DNA of 64,000 bases, taken from Tardiphaga sp. (GTDB taxonomy: Bacteria; Pseudomonadota; Alphaproteobacteria; Rhizobiales; Xanthobacteraceae). Location of the stretch: contig NZ_JAQGJT010000139.1 in the NCBI RefSeq assembly GCF_028290495.1, forward strand, positions 1 through 64,000. The letters run 5' to 3'. Made by a program: the position numbers and the translations under genes. This document shows, piece by piece, positions 42,254-50,334 of the stretch (positions within the stretch are counted from its first letter, which is position 1; each line of letters begins with the position of its first letter). The notes below the pieces were generated by a model. That model saw only the letters and a list, made by a program, of their open reading frames with translations, did no database searches and had not been told where the DNA came from.

Positions 42254-44113
42254 ATGAGTGCAATTGAACAGCTTGAAGCGACCAGCGCCCCGAAACCGCC
42301 GCTCCCGCGGCCGGAACCCGTGCTGCCGGAACCGTCGCTGGTCGATGCCGTCGTCGATGCTCCCGCGCCGGGCCGGGCGAAGCTCCGGCCGCTGATGGCG
42401 CTGGCGCCCTATGTGGGGCGGTACCGGGTTCGGGTGATTCTGGCGCTGATCTCGCTGACGATTGCGGCCCTGACCACTTTGGTGGTGCCGGTCGCGGTAC
42501 GCCGGATGATCGATTTCGGCTTCAGCCCCGAGGGTATCGCCCTGATCAATAGCTATTTCAGCGTGATGATCGCGGTGGTTGCCGTACTCGCCGGCGCCAG
42601 CGCCGCGCGATATTATCTGGTGATGACGATAGGCGAACGCATCGTCGCGGACCTGCGCCGCGACGTGTTCGCGCATCTCACCGCGCTGTCGCCTGCGTTC
42701 TTCGATTCGGCGCGCTCTGGCGAACTGGTGTCGCGCCTCACCGCCGACACCACCCAGATCAAGTCCGCCGTCGGCGCTTCCGTGTCGATCGCGCTGCGCA
42801 ATATCGTGCTGTTCCTCGGCGCGGCCACCATGATGGTGATCTCGAGCCCGAAACTGTCCGGCTTCGTGCTGGCGGCGATTCCGCTGATCGTGATTCCGCT
42901 GGTGGCATTCGGACGCTGGGTGCGCAGGCTGTCGCGCGACGCGCAGGATACGCTGGCGGACGCCTCGGCCTATGCCAGCGAACTGGTCGGTGCGATTCGC
43001 ACCGTGCAGGCCTACACCAACGAGGGCCTCGCTAACGACCGCTTCGCCACCGGCGTCGAGCGGTCCTATAAATCCGCCGTCAGCACGACACGGGCGCGTG
43101 CGGTGCTCACCGCGATCATCATCTTTATCGTGTTCTCCAGCGTGGTCGGTATCCTCTGGGTCGGCTCGCACGACGTGCTGGTCGGCGCGCTGACGCCGGG
43201 CCGGCTCGGCCAGTTCGTGCTGTACGCGGCGTTCGCGGCCTCCAGCCTTGGCCAGCTCAGCGAAGTCTGGGGCGAGGTCTCCGCAGCGTCGGGCGCCGCC
43301 GAGCGGCTGTTCGAAATCCTGCACGTCAAATCCGCCATCGTCGCCCCGGCATCGCCGCGCGCGCTGCCGCAGCCGGCGCGCGGCGATGTCACGTTCGACA
43401 ACGTCACCTTCGCCTATCCGACCCGCCCCGACATTCTCTCTGTCGACGGCGTATCGCTGGCGGTGAAGTCCGGCGAGAAGGTCGCGATCGTCGGTCCCTC
43501 CGGCGCGTGCAAGAGCACGCTGTTTCACCTGCTGCTACGATTCTACGATCCCCGTAGCGGCGTGATTTCGTTCGACGGCATGCCGCTGCGCGATACCGAT
43601 CCGCGCGAATTGCGCCAGCGTATCGCATTGGTGCCGCAGGATTCCGTGGTGTTCGCCGCCAATGCCCGCGAGAACATCCGCTTCGGCCGCCCCGACGCCA
43701 CCGACGCCGAGGTCGAACATGCTGCCAGCCTCGCGCACGCCACCGAGTTCATTACCCGCCTGCCGGAAGGCTTCGACGCCCAACTCGGCGAGCGCGGCGT
43801 AACCTTGTCCGGCGGCCAGCGCCAGCGCATCGCCATTGCGCGGGCCATCCTGCGCGACGCGCCGCTGCTGCTGCTCGACGAAGCCACCTCAGCGCTCGAT
43901 GCAGAGTCCGAAACGCTGGTGCAGACCGCGCTGGAAGAACTGATGAAGCACCGCACCACTTTGGTGATCGCGCATCGCCTCGCGACCGTATTGTCCTGCG
44001 ACCGCATCCTGGTGATGGAGCACGGCCGCATCGTCGAGCACGGCACGCACGCCTCGCTGGTCGCGGCCGGCGGGCTGTATGCACGGCTGGCGCGGCTGCA
44101 GTTCGGGATGTGA
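42254..44113 (+). CDS. ABC exporter (fused permease-ATPase), altered Walker A
   Basis: A 619-residue half-transporter of the MsbA/ABCB type that would export lipids or drugs as a homodimer. The N-terminal cytosolic leader is Pro-rich (1-40), with six helices at about 50-330 and the ATPase at about 375-615. Walker A reads GPSGACKST at 414-422: the normally invariant Gly before the Lys is Cys419. The Q-loop VPQDSVVF, signature [15 protein letters not shown], Walker [13 protein letters not shown] and switch IAHRLAT are all normal. The substitution could weaken ATP binding. It stands alone, divergent from rpmE. Confidence 0.94.
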   Translation: MSAIEQLEATSAPKPPLPRPEPVLPEPSLVDAVVDAPAPGRAKLRPLMALAPYVGRYRVRVILALISLTIAALTTLVVPVAVRRMIDFGFSPEGIALINSYFSVMIAVVAVLAGASAARYYLVMTIGERIVADLRRDVFAHLTALSPAFFDSARSGELVSRLTADTTQIKSAVGASVSIALRNIVLFLGAATMMVISSPKLSGFVLAAIPLIVIPLVAFGRWVRRLSRDAQDTLADASAYASELVGAIRTVQAYTNEGLANDRFATGVERSYKSAVSTTRARAVLTAIIIFIVFSSVVGILWVGSHDVLVGALTPGRLGQFVLYAAFAASSLGQLSEVWGEVSAASGAAERLFEILHVKSAIVAPASPRALPQPARGDVTFDNVTFAYPTRPDILSVDGVSLAVKSGEKVAIVGPSGACKSTLFHLLLRFYDPRSGVISFDGMPLRDTDPRELRQRIALVPQDSVVFAANARENIRFGRPDATDAEVEHAASLAHATEFITRLPEGFDAQLGERGVTLSGGQRQRIAIARAILRDAPLLLLDEATSALDAESETLVQTALEELMKHRTTLVIAHRLATVLSCDRILVMEHGRIVEHGTHASLVAAGGLYARLARLQFGM

Positions 44114-44121
44114 GCGGGCGC

Positions 44122-44210
44122 GTAGCCCGGTTGGAGCGAAGCGAATCCGGGGACAGCGTTTCAACGGATGGGCCGACCCTGGATGTCGCAAAGGCTCATT
44201 CGGGCTACGA
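44122..44210. repeat. Intergenic repeat, family D
   Basis: It runs from GTAGCCCGGTTGGAGCGAAG to AAGGCTCATTCGGGCTACGA. The ends GTAGCCCG and CGGGCTAC are perfectly complementary. This TAGCCCGG...GAAGCG type is a common intergenic element in the group. It directly follows the ABC exporter gene. Confidence 0.7.
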
Positions 44211-44253
44211 ACCGGCAAGCGGCGCGGCTTCAATTAAGGCCCTGCGGGTTCAG

Positions 44254-44340
44254 CCGTCGTTGCGAGCGCAGCGAAGCAATCCAGAAGGTCGCAAGTGAAG
44301 AACTGGATTGCTTCGTCGCAAGGGCTCCTCGCAACGACGG
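44254..44340. repeat. Intergenic inverted repeat, family E
   Basis: The left arm 44254-44284 (CCGTCGTTGCGAGCGCAGCG, then AAGCAATCCAG) and the right arm 44303-44340 (CTGGATTGCTTCGTCGCAAG, then GGCTCCTCGCAACGACGG) are complementary apart from a seven-base insertion in the right arm, around an 18-base loop. It ends one base before the GNAT gene stop and could terminate that message. Confidence 0.75.
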
Positions 44341-44341
44341 C

Positions 44342-44797
44342 TCAGGCGTTTTTCCAAGCCATCAGTAGCACTGCCCGCCCCGAGGAATTCACTTCCTCGC
44401 CCTCCTGCACAAACCCGTTGCACTCATAAAACCGGATGGCGCGAAAGTTATCGGCGTTGACCTTCAGCGTCACGCCTTCTGGCGACAGCCGCTTGGTTTC
44501 GTCCACCAGCGCCTTGCTCACGGACGTGCCCCATTGCGCGGGGCTCACCACCAACTGGTCGAGATAGCCGGCGGCATCGATCGTCACAAAGCCGATCAGC
44601 GCGCCATCCTGCTCGGCAACCACAATCTGCGCCAGCGGCACCAGTTCGGTCCGCCAGCGCTCGCGCCACCAATCGACGCGGGCGTCGAAGTTGATCGAGG
44701 GATAGGCCTGCCGCCAGGTTTCCAGCCACAGCGCGATCGACGCGTCCTCATCGACGTCCTGATATGGTCGCAGTTGATACGGCGTGCTCAAGATCAA
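44342..44797 (-). CDS. GNAT-family N-acetyltransferase
   Basis: A 151-residue acetyltransferase of the GNAT fold. The acetyl-CoA region is IVVAEQDGALIGFVTID then YLDQLVVSPAQWGTSVSKAL (about residues 57-97); the normal Q/RxxGxG/A loop is reduced to QWGTSVS. It ends with IRFYECNGFVQEGEEV. The substrate is unknown. The TTG start at 44797 overlaps the stop of the OmpA-like gene, so it is the third gene of a coupled operon with the MotA-like and OmpA-like pair. Confidence 0.85.
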   Translation of the reverse strand: MILSTPYQLRPYQDVDEDASIALWLETWRQAYPSINFDARVDWWRERWRTELVPLAQIVVAEQDGALIGFVTIDAAGYLDQLVVSPAQWGTSVSKALVDETKRLSPEGVTLKVNADNFRAIRFYECNGFVQEGEEVNSSGRAVLLMAWKNA

Positions 44798-45825
44798 CGC
44801 TCCGTCAGCTTCAGCTCGATACGGCGGTTGCGTCGATAGGCTTCTTCGGTAGTGGCGACATCGAGCGGCTGGAATTCGGCGAAGCCGGCGGCGAGCAGGC
44901 GCTGCGGCGGCACGCCAAGCGAGACCAGATACTGCACCACCGAGATCGCGCGCGCCGACGACAATTCCCAGTTTGATTTGAACAGCGGGCTATTGAGGAT
45001 CGGCCGGGAGTCGGTGTGGCCGTCGACCCGCATGACCCAGGCGATTTCGGCGGGAATCTGCTTGTCGAGTTCGGTCAGTGCGGTCGCGACCTTGTCGAGT
45101 TCGGCCTTGCCTTCCGGCAGCAGCAGCGCTTGTCCGGTGTCGAAGAATACTTCCGACTGGAACACGAAACGGTCGCCGACGATGCGGATGTCCGGCCGGT
45201 TGCCGAGGATCGCGCGCAGCCGGCCGAAGAATTCCGAGCGATAGCGCGACAGTTCCTGCACCCGTTGCGCCAGCGCCACGTTGAGGCGCTGGCCGAGATC
45301 GGCGATCCGGGTCTGCGATTCCTGACCGCGTTTCTCAGAGGCGTCGAGCGCTTCTTCCAGGGCTGCGAGCTGGCGGCGCAGCGCCGAGATCTGCTGGTTC
45401 AGCACCTCGACCAGCGCCTGAGCCCGCGCCGACAACTGCTTCTCGGAATCCAGCGCCTTGTTGAGTTCAGTGGCGCGACCGGCGGCGTCGTTGCCGGCAT
45501 TGGCGAGGCCGTCATACAGGCCCTTGACGCGGTCGCGCTCTGTTTCGGCTGAGGCTAGCCCTGCGCGCATCTGCGACAGCTGGTCGTCGAGGTTCAGCTT
45601 GCCGAGCTTCTCCAGCGAGAGGAGGTCGTTGAGTTGCGCCAGCCGCGCGTTGAGCTGCTCCAGCGCCTTGTCCTTGCCGGAGATCTCGTTGGACAGGAAG
45701 AATTGCACGACGAGAAATACCGACAGCAGGAACACGATCGACAGCACCAGCGTCGATAGCGCATCGACGAAGCCGGGCCAGTAGTTGAACTCCGAAGAAC
45801 TGCGGCGTCCGCGTGCGAGGGCCAT
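44794..45825 (-). CDS. OmpA/MotB-like peptidoglycan-binding membrane protein
   Basis: A 343-residue protein with a single transmembrane helix (about 18-45) starting GFVDALSTLVLSIVFLL. The Asp at 21 sits where MotB carries its proton-binding Asp. A long coiled coil fills about 48-205, followed by an OmpA-type peptidoglycan-binding domain (about 215-340: VFFDTGQALLLPEGKAELDK, VDGHTDSRP, NWELSSARAISVVQYL, GFAEFQP). With the MotA/TolQ-like protein just upstream it should form a stator-like proton channel tied to the wall. No flagellar, Tol or Zorya genes are adjacent; the function is unknown. Confidence 0.88.
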   Translation of the reverse strand: MALARGRRSSSEFNYWPGFVDALSTLVLSIVFLLSVFLVVQFFLSNEISGKDKALEQLNARLAQLNDLLSLEKLGKLNLDDQLSQMRAGLASAETERDRVKGLYDGLANAGNDAAGRATELNKALDSEKQLSARAQALVEVLNQQISALRRQLAALEEALDASEKRGQESQTRIADLGQRLNVALAQRVQELSRYRSEFFGRLRAILGNRPDIRIVGDRFVFQSEVFFDTGQALLLPEGKAELDKVATALTELDKQIPAEIAWVMRVDGHTDSRPILNSPLFKSNWELSSARAISVVQYLVSLGVPPQRLLAAGFAEFQPLDVATTEEAYRRNRRIELKLTER

Positions 45826-45826
45826 G

Positions 45827-46831
45827 TCAGTTTTTCTCGGGCTGGCGGGCGATGTGCTCCAGCAGCTTCTTGATTTCGCGGCTCTGCTCGCCCTGGCCGT
45901 CGGCCCATTCGCGGATCATCTCCTGCTCGGTGCGCATATGCGCCACCAGGCTCTGGATGGCGTCCGCGAGGTTGGCCATCGCCGCGGTGGTGCCGCGGTT
46001 GTTGCCGCCTTCTTCCATCGTCAGGCGCAGCCGCTCGATCGCGTTCTGCAGGTCGCCGGAGGCGCCCGCAGCACTCTCGCCGGAATATTCCTTCACGGTG
46101 GAGGCGAGCCAGTCTTCGAGGTCAGTATAGAAACGGTTCTGCGCCTGGCTGGACTGCAAATCGAGGAAGCCGAGGATCAGCGAACCGGCAAGGCCGAACA
46201 GCGACGACGAGAACGAGATGCCCATGCCGCCCAGCGGCGCGGCAAGGCCTTCCTTCAGCGTGTCGAACAGTGAACCGGAATCGCCGCCGACCTTCAGCCC
46301 CTCGATCACCTTGCCGACCGAGCCAACGGTTTCGATCAGGCCCCAGAACGTGCCGAGCAGGCCGAGGAACACCAAAAGGCCGGTCATGTAGCGCGAGATG
46401 TCGCGGGCCTCGTCGAGCCGGGTCGCGATCGAGTCCAGGAGATGCCGCATGGTCTGCTGCGAGATAGACATCCGCCCGGAGCGCTCGCCGCCGAGGATCG
46501 CCGCCATCGGCGCCAGCAGGGTCGGGCGCCGATCGAGCGCGAGGCCGGGATCGGAAATCCGGAAATTGTTGACCCACGATACTTCGGGATACAGCCGCAC
46601 CACCTGCCGGAACGACAGGATGATGCCGATGAACAGCACGCCGCCGATCAGCGCGTTGAGGCCGGGATTGGCGAAAAAGGCGGTGATGATCTGCTTGTAG
46701 AGCACCGTCATCACCAGCGCGCACAGCACCAGGAACACCAGCATCCGCACCAGGAAAATCCGGGGTGAGGACAGCTTGGTCAGTTCGATCTCCATCGCGG
46801 AGCGGGAAGTAGTCGCCATGGGTTGGGTCAT
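45827..46831 (-). CDS. MotA/TolQ/ExbB-like proton channel protein
   Basis: A 334-residue inner-membrane protein with helices near 28-48, 58-75, 148-170 and 195-218. The MotA/TolQ core is GLLVFLGLLGTFWGLIETVG (about 150-169) and PLGGMGISFSSSLFGLAGSL (about 197-216). The C-terminal cytoplasmic tail (about 225-334) is helical. It ends one base before the start of the OmpA-like gene, so the two products are made together. Unlike TolQ/ExbB it is paired with a wall-binding partner, as MotA is. Confidence 0.88.
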   Translation of the reverse strand: MTQPMATTSRSAMEIELTKLSSPRIFLVRMLVFLVLCALVMTVLYKQIITAFFANPGLNALIGGVLFIGIILSFRQVVRLYPEVSWVNNFRISDPGLALDRRPTLLAPMAAILGGERSGRMSISQQTMRHLLDSIATRLDEARDISRYMTGLLVFLGLLGTFWGLIETVGSVGKVIEGLKVGGDSGSLFDTLKEGLAAPLGGMGISFSSSLFGLAGSLILGFLDLQSSQAQNRFYTDLEDWLASTVKEYSGESAAGASGDLQNAIERLRLTMEEGGNNRGTTAAMANLADAIQSLVAHMRTEQEMIREWADGQGEQSREIKKLLEHIARQPEKN

Positions 46832-46998
46832 CTGCGTGCGAGGAACGGATCAGATGCGCAATATGGCACAGCGCGGCGACAAGAAAAGATCGCTGCCGCC
46901 GGATTCGCGTCTTCGCGGGAACTTCCGGCTGAAACCCGGCTTGAATTGCAGCGTATTTGTGAAACGCGCGGTCGTTCAGCCGCTTATCGGGACTTTCC

Positions 46999-47868
46999 AT
47001 GACGATTTTGTATCTTGAGGCGCTGATCGCGATCGCACTTTGCCTGTCGGTTCTGATGGCTGGGGCCTGGCTGGTGCAGCAGCGCACGGGCAATTCCGGC
47101 TGGGTCGATACGATCTGGACATTCTCGCTGGGGCTGGTCGGCGCAGGCGCCGCGCTGTGGCCGGTGGCGGGCGCAGCGCCGAATGCAAGGCAGTGGCTGG
47201 TCGCGACGCTGGTCGTGATCTGGTCGGTGCGGCTCGGCTCGCATATCGCTGCGCGTACCGCAAAAATCACCGACGATCCACGCTACGCGGAGTTTGCCAA
47301 GGATTGGGGCGTCGATTCGCCGAAGAAGATGTTCATGTTCCTGCAGAACCAGGGTTTCGGCTCGATCCCGCTGGTGTTCGCGATCTTCGTCGCTGCGCGG
47401 TTTCCTGATTCCGCGCTGCGTCTGCAGGATGCGCTCGGTGTGCTGATCCTGTTCGCCGGCATCGCGGGAGAGGCATTGGCCGATTCGCAGCTCAAGGTGT
47501 TTCGCGCGGATCCCGCGAACAAGGGCCGTGTCTGCGACACCGGCCTGTGGCGCTGGTCGCGGCATCCGAACTACTTCTTCGAATGGTTCGGCTGGCTGGC
47601 CTATCCGGTGATCGCGCTTTCGCTCGACTATCCGCTAATTTATCCTTGGGGCTTCGCCACGCTGCTGGCGCCGCTCTTCATGTTCTGGATCCTGCGTTAC
47701 GTCACCGGCGTGCCGCCACTGGAAGAGCAGATGCTGCGCTCGCGCGGCGACGGCTACCGGGCCTATCAGGCGCGCACCAGCGTGTTCTTCCCGCTGCCAC
47801 CCAAGGAAATGAAAAAGAAAATGAAAAAGGAAACGAACAAGGAAGTTACGAAGGAGGCGACCCGATGA
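46999..47868 (+). CDS. DUF1295 membrane protein (steroid 5-alpha-reductase-like)
   Basis: A 289-residue polytopic protein of the DUF1295 family. It has about six helices, then the C-terminal reductase-like block GLWRWSRHPNYFFEWFGWLA (about 184-203) and LEEQMLRSRGDGYRAYQART. Relatives of this fold reduce carbon-carbon double bonds with NADPH or methylate lipids. The tail is a highly basic, low-complexity KEMKKKMKKETNKEVTKEAT run, odd for the family. Its stop overlaps the methyltransferase start (ATGA), implying a joint lipid pathway. Confidence 0.87.
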   Translation: MTILYLEALIAIALCLSVLMAGAWLVQQRTGNSGWVDTIWTFSLGLVGAGAALWPVAGAAPNARQWLVATLVVIWSVRLGSHIAARTAKITDDPRYAEFAKDWGVDSPKKMFMFLQNQGFGSIPLVFAIFVAARFPDSALRLQDALGVLILFAGIAGEALADSQLKVFRADPANKGRVCDTGLWRWSRHPNYFFEWFGWLAYPVIALSLDYPLIYPWGFATLLAPLFMFWILRYVTGVPPLEEQMLRSRGDGYRAYQARTSVFFPLPPKEMKKKMKKETNKEVTKEATR

Positions 47869-48926
47869 GTTTCGTTTCTCGCATTATTGGCACCGCCGAA
47901 CGCGTGCCCCTGCCGGACGCCATGATCCGCGCCGGCATCCAGCAGCTCTGCTCGCGCACCGCGACGCGGCTGGCGTCGGGCGACGCCGTGAGCGATGCGG
48001 CTTTCGCCAGCGAGATGGCGGCGCGCAGCATCGCCGAACATACCGACGCGGCGAACGCACAGCACTACGAAGTGCCGGCGGCATTCTTCGCGCTGGTGCT
48101 GGGGCCGAACCGCAAATACTCGTCGTGCTTCTACAAGGAACCGGAATCGATCTTGCAGGAGGCCGAGGAGGAGGCGCTGCGTCAGACGATAGAGCATGCA
48201 GATCTGGCGGACGGGCAGGCGATCCTTGAACTCGGCTGCGGCTGGGGTTCGCTGTCGCTGGCGATGGCTCGGCAGTTTCCCGGAGCCCGCATCACTGCGG
48301 TGTCCAATTCAAATTCGCAACGCGAATATATCGAGGCTGAAGCAACGTCGCGCGGCATCTGCAATCTGCGCGTGATCACGCAGGACATGAACGTGTTCGC
48401 GCCCGTGCAAAAGTTCGACCGTATCGTCTCGGTCGAGATGTTTGAGCACATGATGAACTGGCGCGAGCTGATCCATCGGGTGCGCGCGTGGCTGGCGCCG
48501 GATGGCCGCTTCTTCATGCACATTTTTACGCATCGCTCAGGCACCTATCTGTTCGATCGCGCCGACGAGGAAGACTGGATCGCGCAGCACTTCTTCACCG
48601 GCGGCGTGATGCCGAGCCATCACCTGATCCGGCAATACGGCGACCTGTTCGCCGTCGAGAAGGAGTGGCGCTGGAGCGGCGTGCACTACCAGCGGACCGC
48701 GCTCGACTGGCTCGATCATTTCGACCGCAACCGTGTGGCAATCGAACGTATCCTGCGCCCGGTCTACGGCCGCGACACTGCATTGTGGATGCGGCGCTGG
48801 CGCTGGTTCTTCCTCGCCACCGCGGGCCTGTTCGGTTACGGCGACGGTAGCGAGTGGGGTGTCAGCCACTACCGGATGACCGCTGTTGCCTCGGCTCACG
48901 CGCCAGCACGATCGCGTGATGGGTAA
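47865..48926 (+). CDS. Cyclopropane-fatty-acid-synthase-like methyltransferase
   Basis: A 353-residue SAM-dependent methyltransferase of the CFA synthase group. The N-terminal HYEVPAAFFALVLGPNRKYSSC block is at about 65-86, the SAM motif ILELGCGWGSLSLAMARQF near 121-139, VSVEMFEHM near 187 and the C-terminal FGYGDGSEWGVSHYRM. It methylates a double bond in phospholipid acyl chains, giving cyclopropane, methylene or methyl branches. The pairing with DUF1295 suggests a two-step branch-forming route. The start at 47865 overlaps the upstream stop by four bases. Confidence 0.9.
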   Translation: MSFVSRIIGTAERVPLPDAMIRAGIQQLCSRTATRLASGDAVSDAAFASEMAARSIAEHTDAANAQHYEVPAAFFALVLGPNRKYSSCFYKEPESILQEAEEEALRQTIEHADLADGQAILELGCGWGSLSLAMARQFPGARITAVSNSNSQREYIEAEATSRGICNLRVITQDMNVFAPVQKFDRIVSVEMFEHMMNWRELIHRVRAWLAPDGRFFMHIFTHRSGTYLFDRADEEDWIAQHFFTGGVMPSHHLIRQYGDLFAVEKEWRWSGVHYQRTALDWLDHFDRNRVAIERILRPVYGRDTALWMRRWRWFFLATAGLFGYGDGSEWGVSHYRMTAVASAHAPARSRDG

Positions 48927-49103
48927 AACATGCTGTAATATCAAGGAAGTACGGCGCTGTGGCAATGAGCCGCCGCGAAATGTGTTGCGCTGCAGCGTGG
49001 CCGATTTATCGTGAAGTATCAAACAGGTTCGAGAGTATTTCAGCAACCGCAGGGGTAATGCCGCTGTGGTGCGTCGAATTTTGTGAGACCCGATTCAGGA
49101 ACG

Positions 49104-50324
49104 ATGGACGCCATGACGATATTGAACGCACGCTCCGCCGGCCTTGCGCTGCTGCTGGCAGGCCTTGCGCCACTGCTTGCCGGCTGCAACGAGCCCAAGA
49201 AGGCGGTAGCGGCGGAGCAGGTTGTGGAATCTGAAGTCAGCGTTGTCTCCGTGCGGCCGCAGCTGCGCGCGCTGATCCGCGAATTGCCCGGCCGGATCGC
49301 ACCGACCCGCGTCGCCGATGTGCGTCCGCGCGTCTCCGGCATCGTCGTCGAACGCCTGTTCCGTCAGGGCGCCGAAGTGAAGGCCGGCGAGCCGTTGTAC
49401 CGCATCGATCCGAAGCCGTTCGAGGTCGAGCTGCAAGCCAGCGACGCCGCGCTCGAAAAGGCGACTGCGGCCTATGATCTCGCGGCCCAGCACGCTACGC
49501 GTATCGCGACGCTGGCCGGCCAAAAGGCTGTCTCCGAAGCCGAGAACGAAAAGGCCGTCGGCGCGATGCGTCAGGCCGCCGCCGAGATTGCCGGCCGCAG
49601 GGCCGACGTCGCGCGCGCCAAGCTCAATCTCGATTACGCCACCATCCGCGCGCCGATCAGCGGCATCATCGGTGCCGCTCTGGTCAGCGAAGGCGCGCTC
49701 GTGGTGCAGAACGAGAACGTCAATCTTGCGAGTATCCAGCAGCTCGATCCGATCTACGCCGACTTCACGCAGTCGGTGTCGGAATTGAACACGCTGCGCC
49801 GCGCCTTCGATAGCGGCGAGCTCGACCGCATCGCGCCGGGCGCCGCCAAGATCCGCCTGGTGCTCGACGACGGCACGCACTATCCGCTGCCAGGCAAGTT
49901 GCTGTTTTCGGATGCCAAGGTCGACGCCTTCACCGGCCAGGTCACCTTGCGCGGCGAGTTTCCCAATCCGAAGCGCGAATTGCTGCCGGGCATGTATGTC
50001 CGCGTCGAGATCGAGCAGGGCATCGACACCGATTCGATTTCGGTGCCGCAGCAGGCCGTGCAGCGTAACGGCGGCGGCGGCAGCGAAGTCTTCGTGGTCA
50101 AGGATGACGGCCGTATCGCGACGCAGGTCGTGCGCGTGGGCGCGGTACAGGACGGCCAGTGGTTCGTCACCGAGGGCCTGAAGGGCGGCGAGAAGGTCGT
50201 CGTCGAGGGCTTCCAGAAATTCGTGCCCGGCGACAAGGTCAAGCCGCTGTCGTGGGCAGCCGCCAGCGCGCCCGGAGGCTCCGCACCTCCCGGCGACACC
50301 CAGACCACGCAAGCGAAGCCCTGA
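49104..50324 (+). CDS. RND efflux periplasmic adaptor lipoprotein
   Basis: A 406-residue membrane fusion protein of the AcrA/MexA type that links the RND pump to an outer membrane channel. The lipoprotein signal ends LAPLLAGC, with the lipid Cys near residue 25. Then come lipoyl half-motifs (VDVRPRVSGIVVERLFRQGAEVKAGEPLY, read in two parts), an alpha-hairpin (about 105-165), RAPISGIIG, and beta-barrel blocks up to about 350. ATG 49104 has AGGA five bases upstream; GTG 49083 is possible. It is ten bases ahead of the pump gene. Confidence 0.94.
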   Translation: MDAMTILNARSAGLALLLAGLAPLLAGCNEPKKAVAAEQVVESEVSVVSVRPQLRALIRELPGRIAPTRVADVRPRVSGIVVERLFRQGAEVKAGEPLYRIDPKPFEVELQASDAALEKATAAYDLAAQHATRIATLAGQKAVSEAENEKAVGAMRQAAAEIAGRRADVARAKLNLDYATIRAPISGIIGAALVSEGALVVQNENVNLASIQQLDPIYADFTQSVSELNTLRRAFDSGELDRIAPGAAKIRLVLDDGTHYPLPGKLLFSDAKVDAFTGQVTLRGEFPNPKRELLPGMYVRVEIEQGIDTDSISVPQQAVQRNGGGGSEVFVVKDDGRIATQVVRVGAVQDGQWFVTEGLKGGEKVVVEGFQKFVPGDKVKPLSWAAASAPGGSAPPGDTQTTQAKP

Positions 50325-50334
50325 GATCTGACAA

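Noticed and set aside
44794..46831. Zorya-type anti-phage system (ZorA/ZorB)
   Set aside because: The pair has MotA-like and MotB-like parts, but the MotA-like protein lacks the long ZorA tail and there is no zorC, zorD or zorE nearby; neighbours are housekeeping genes.
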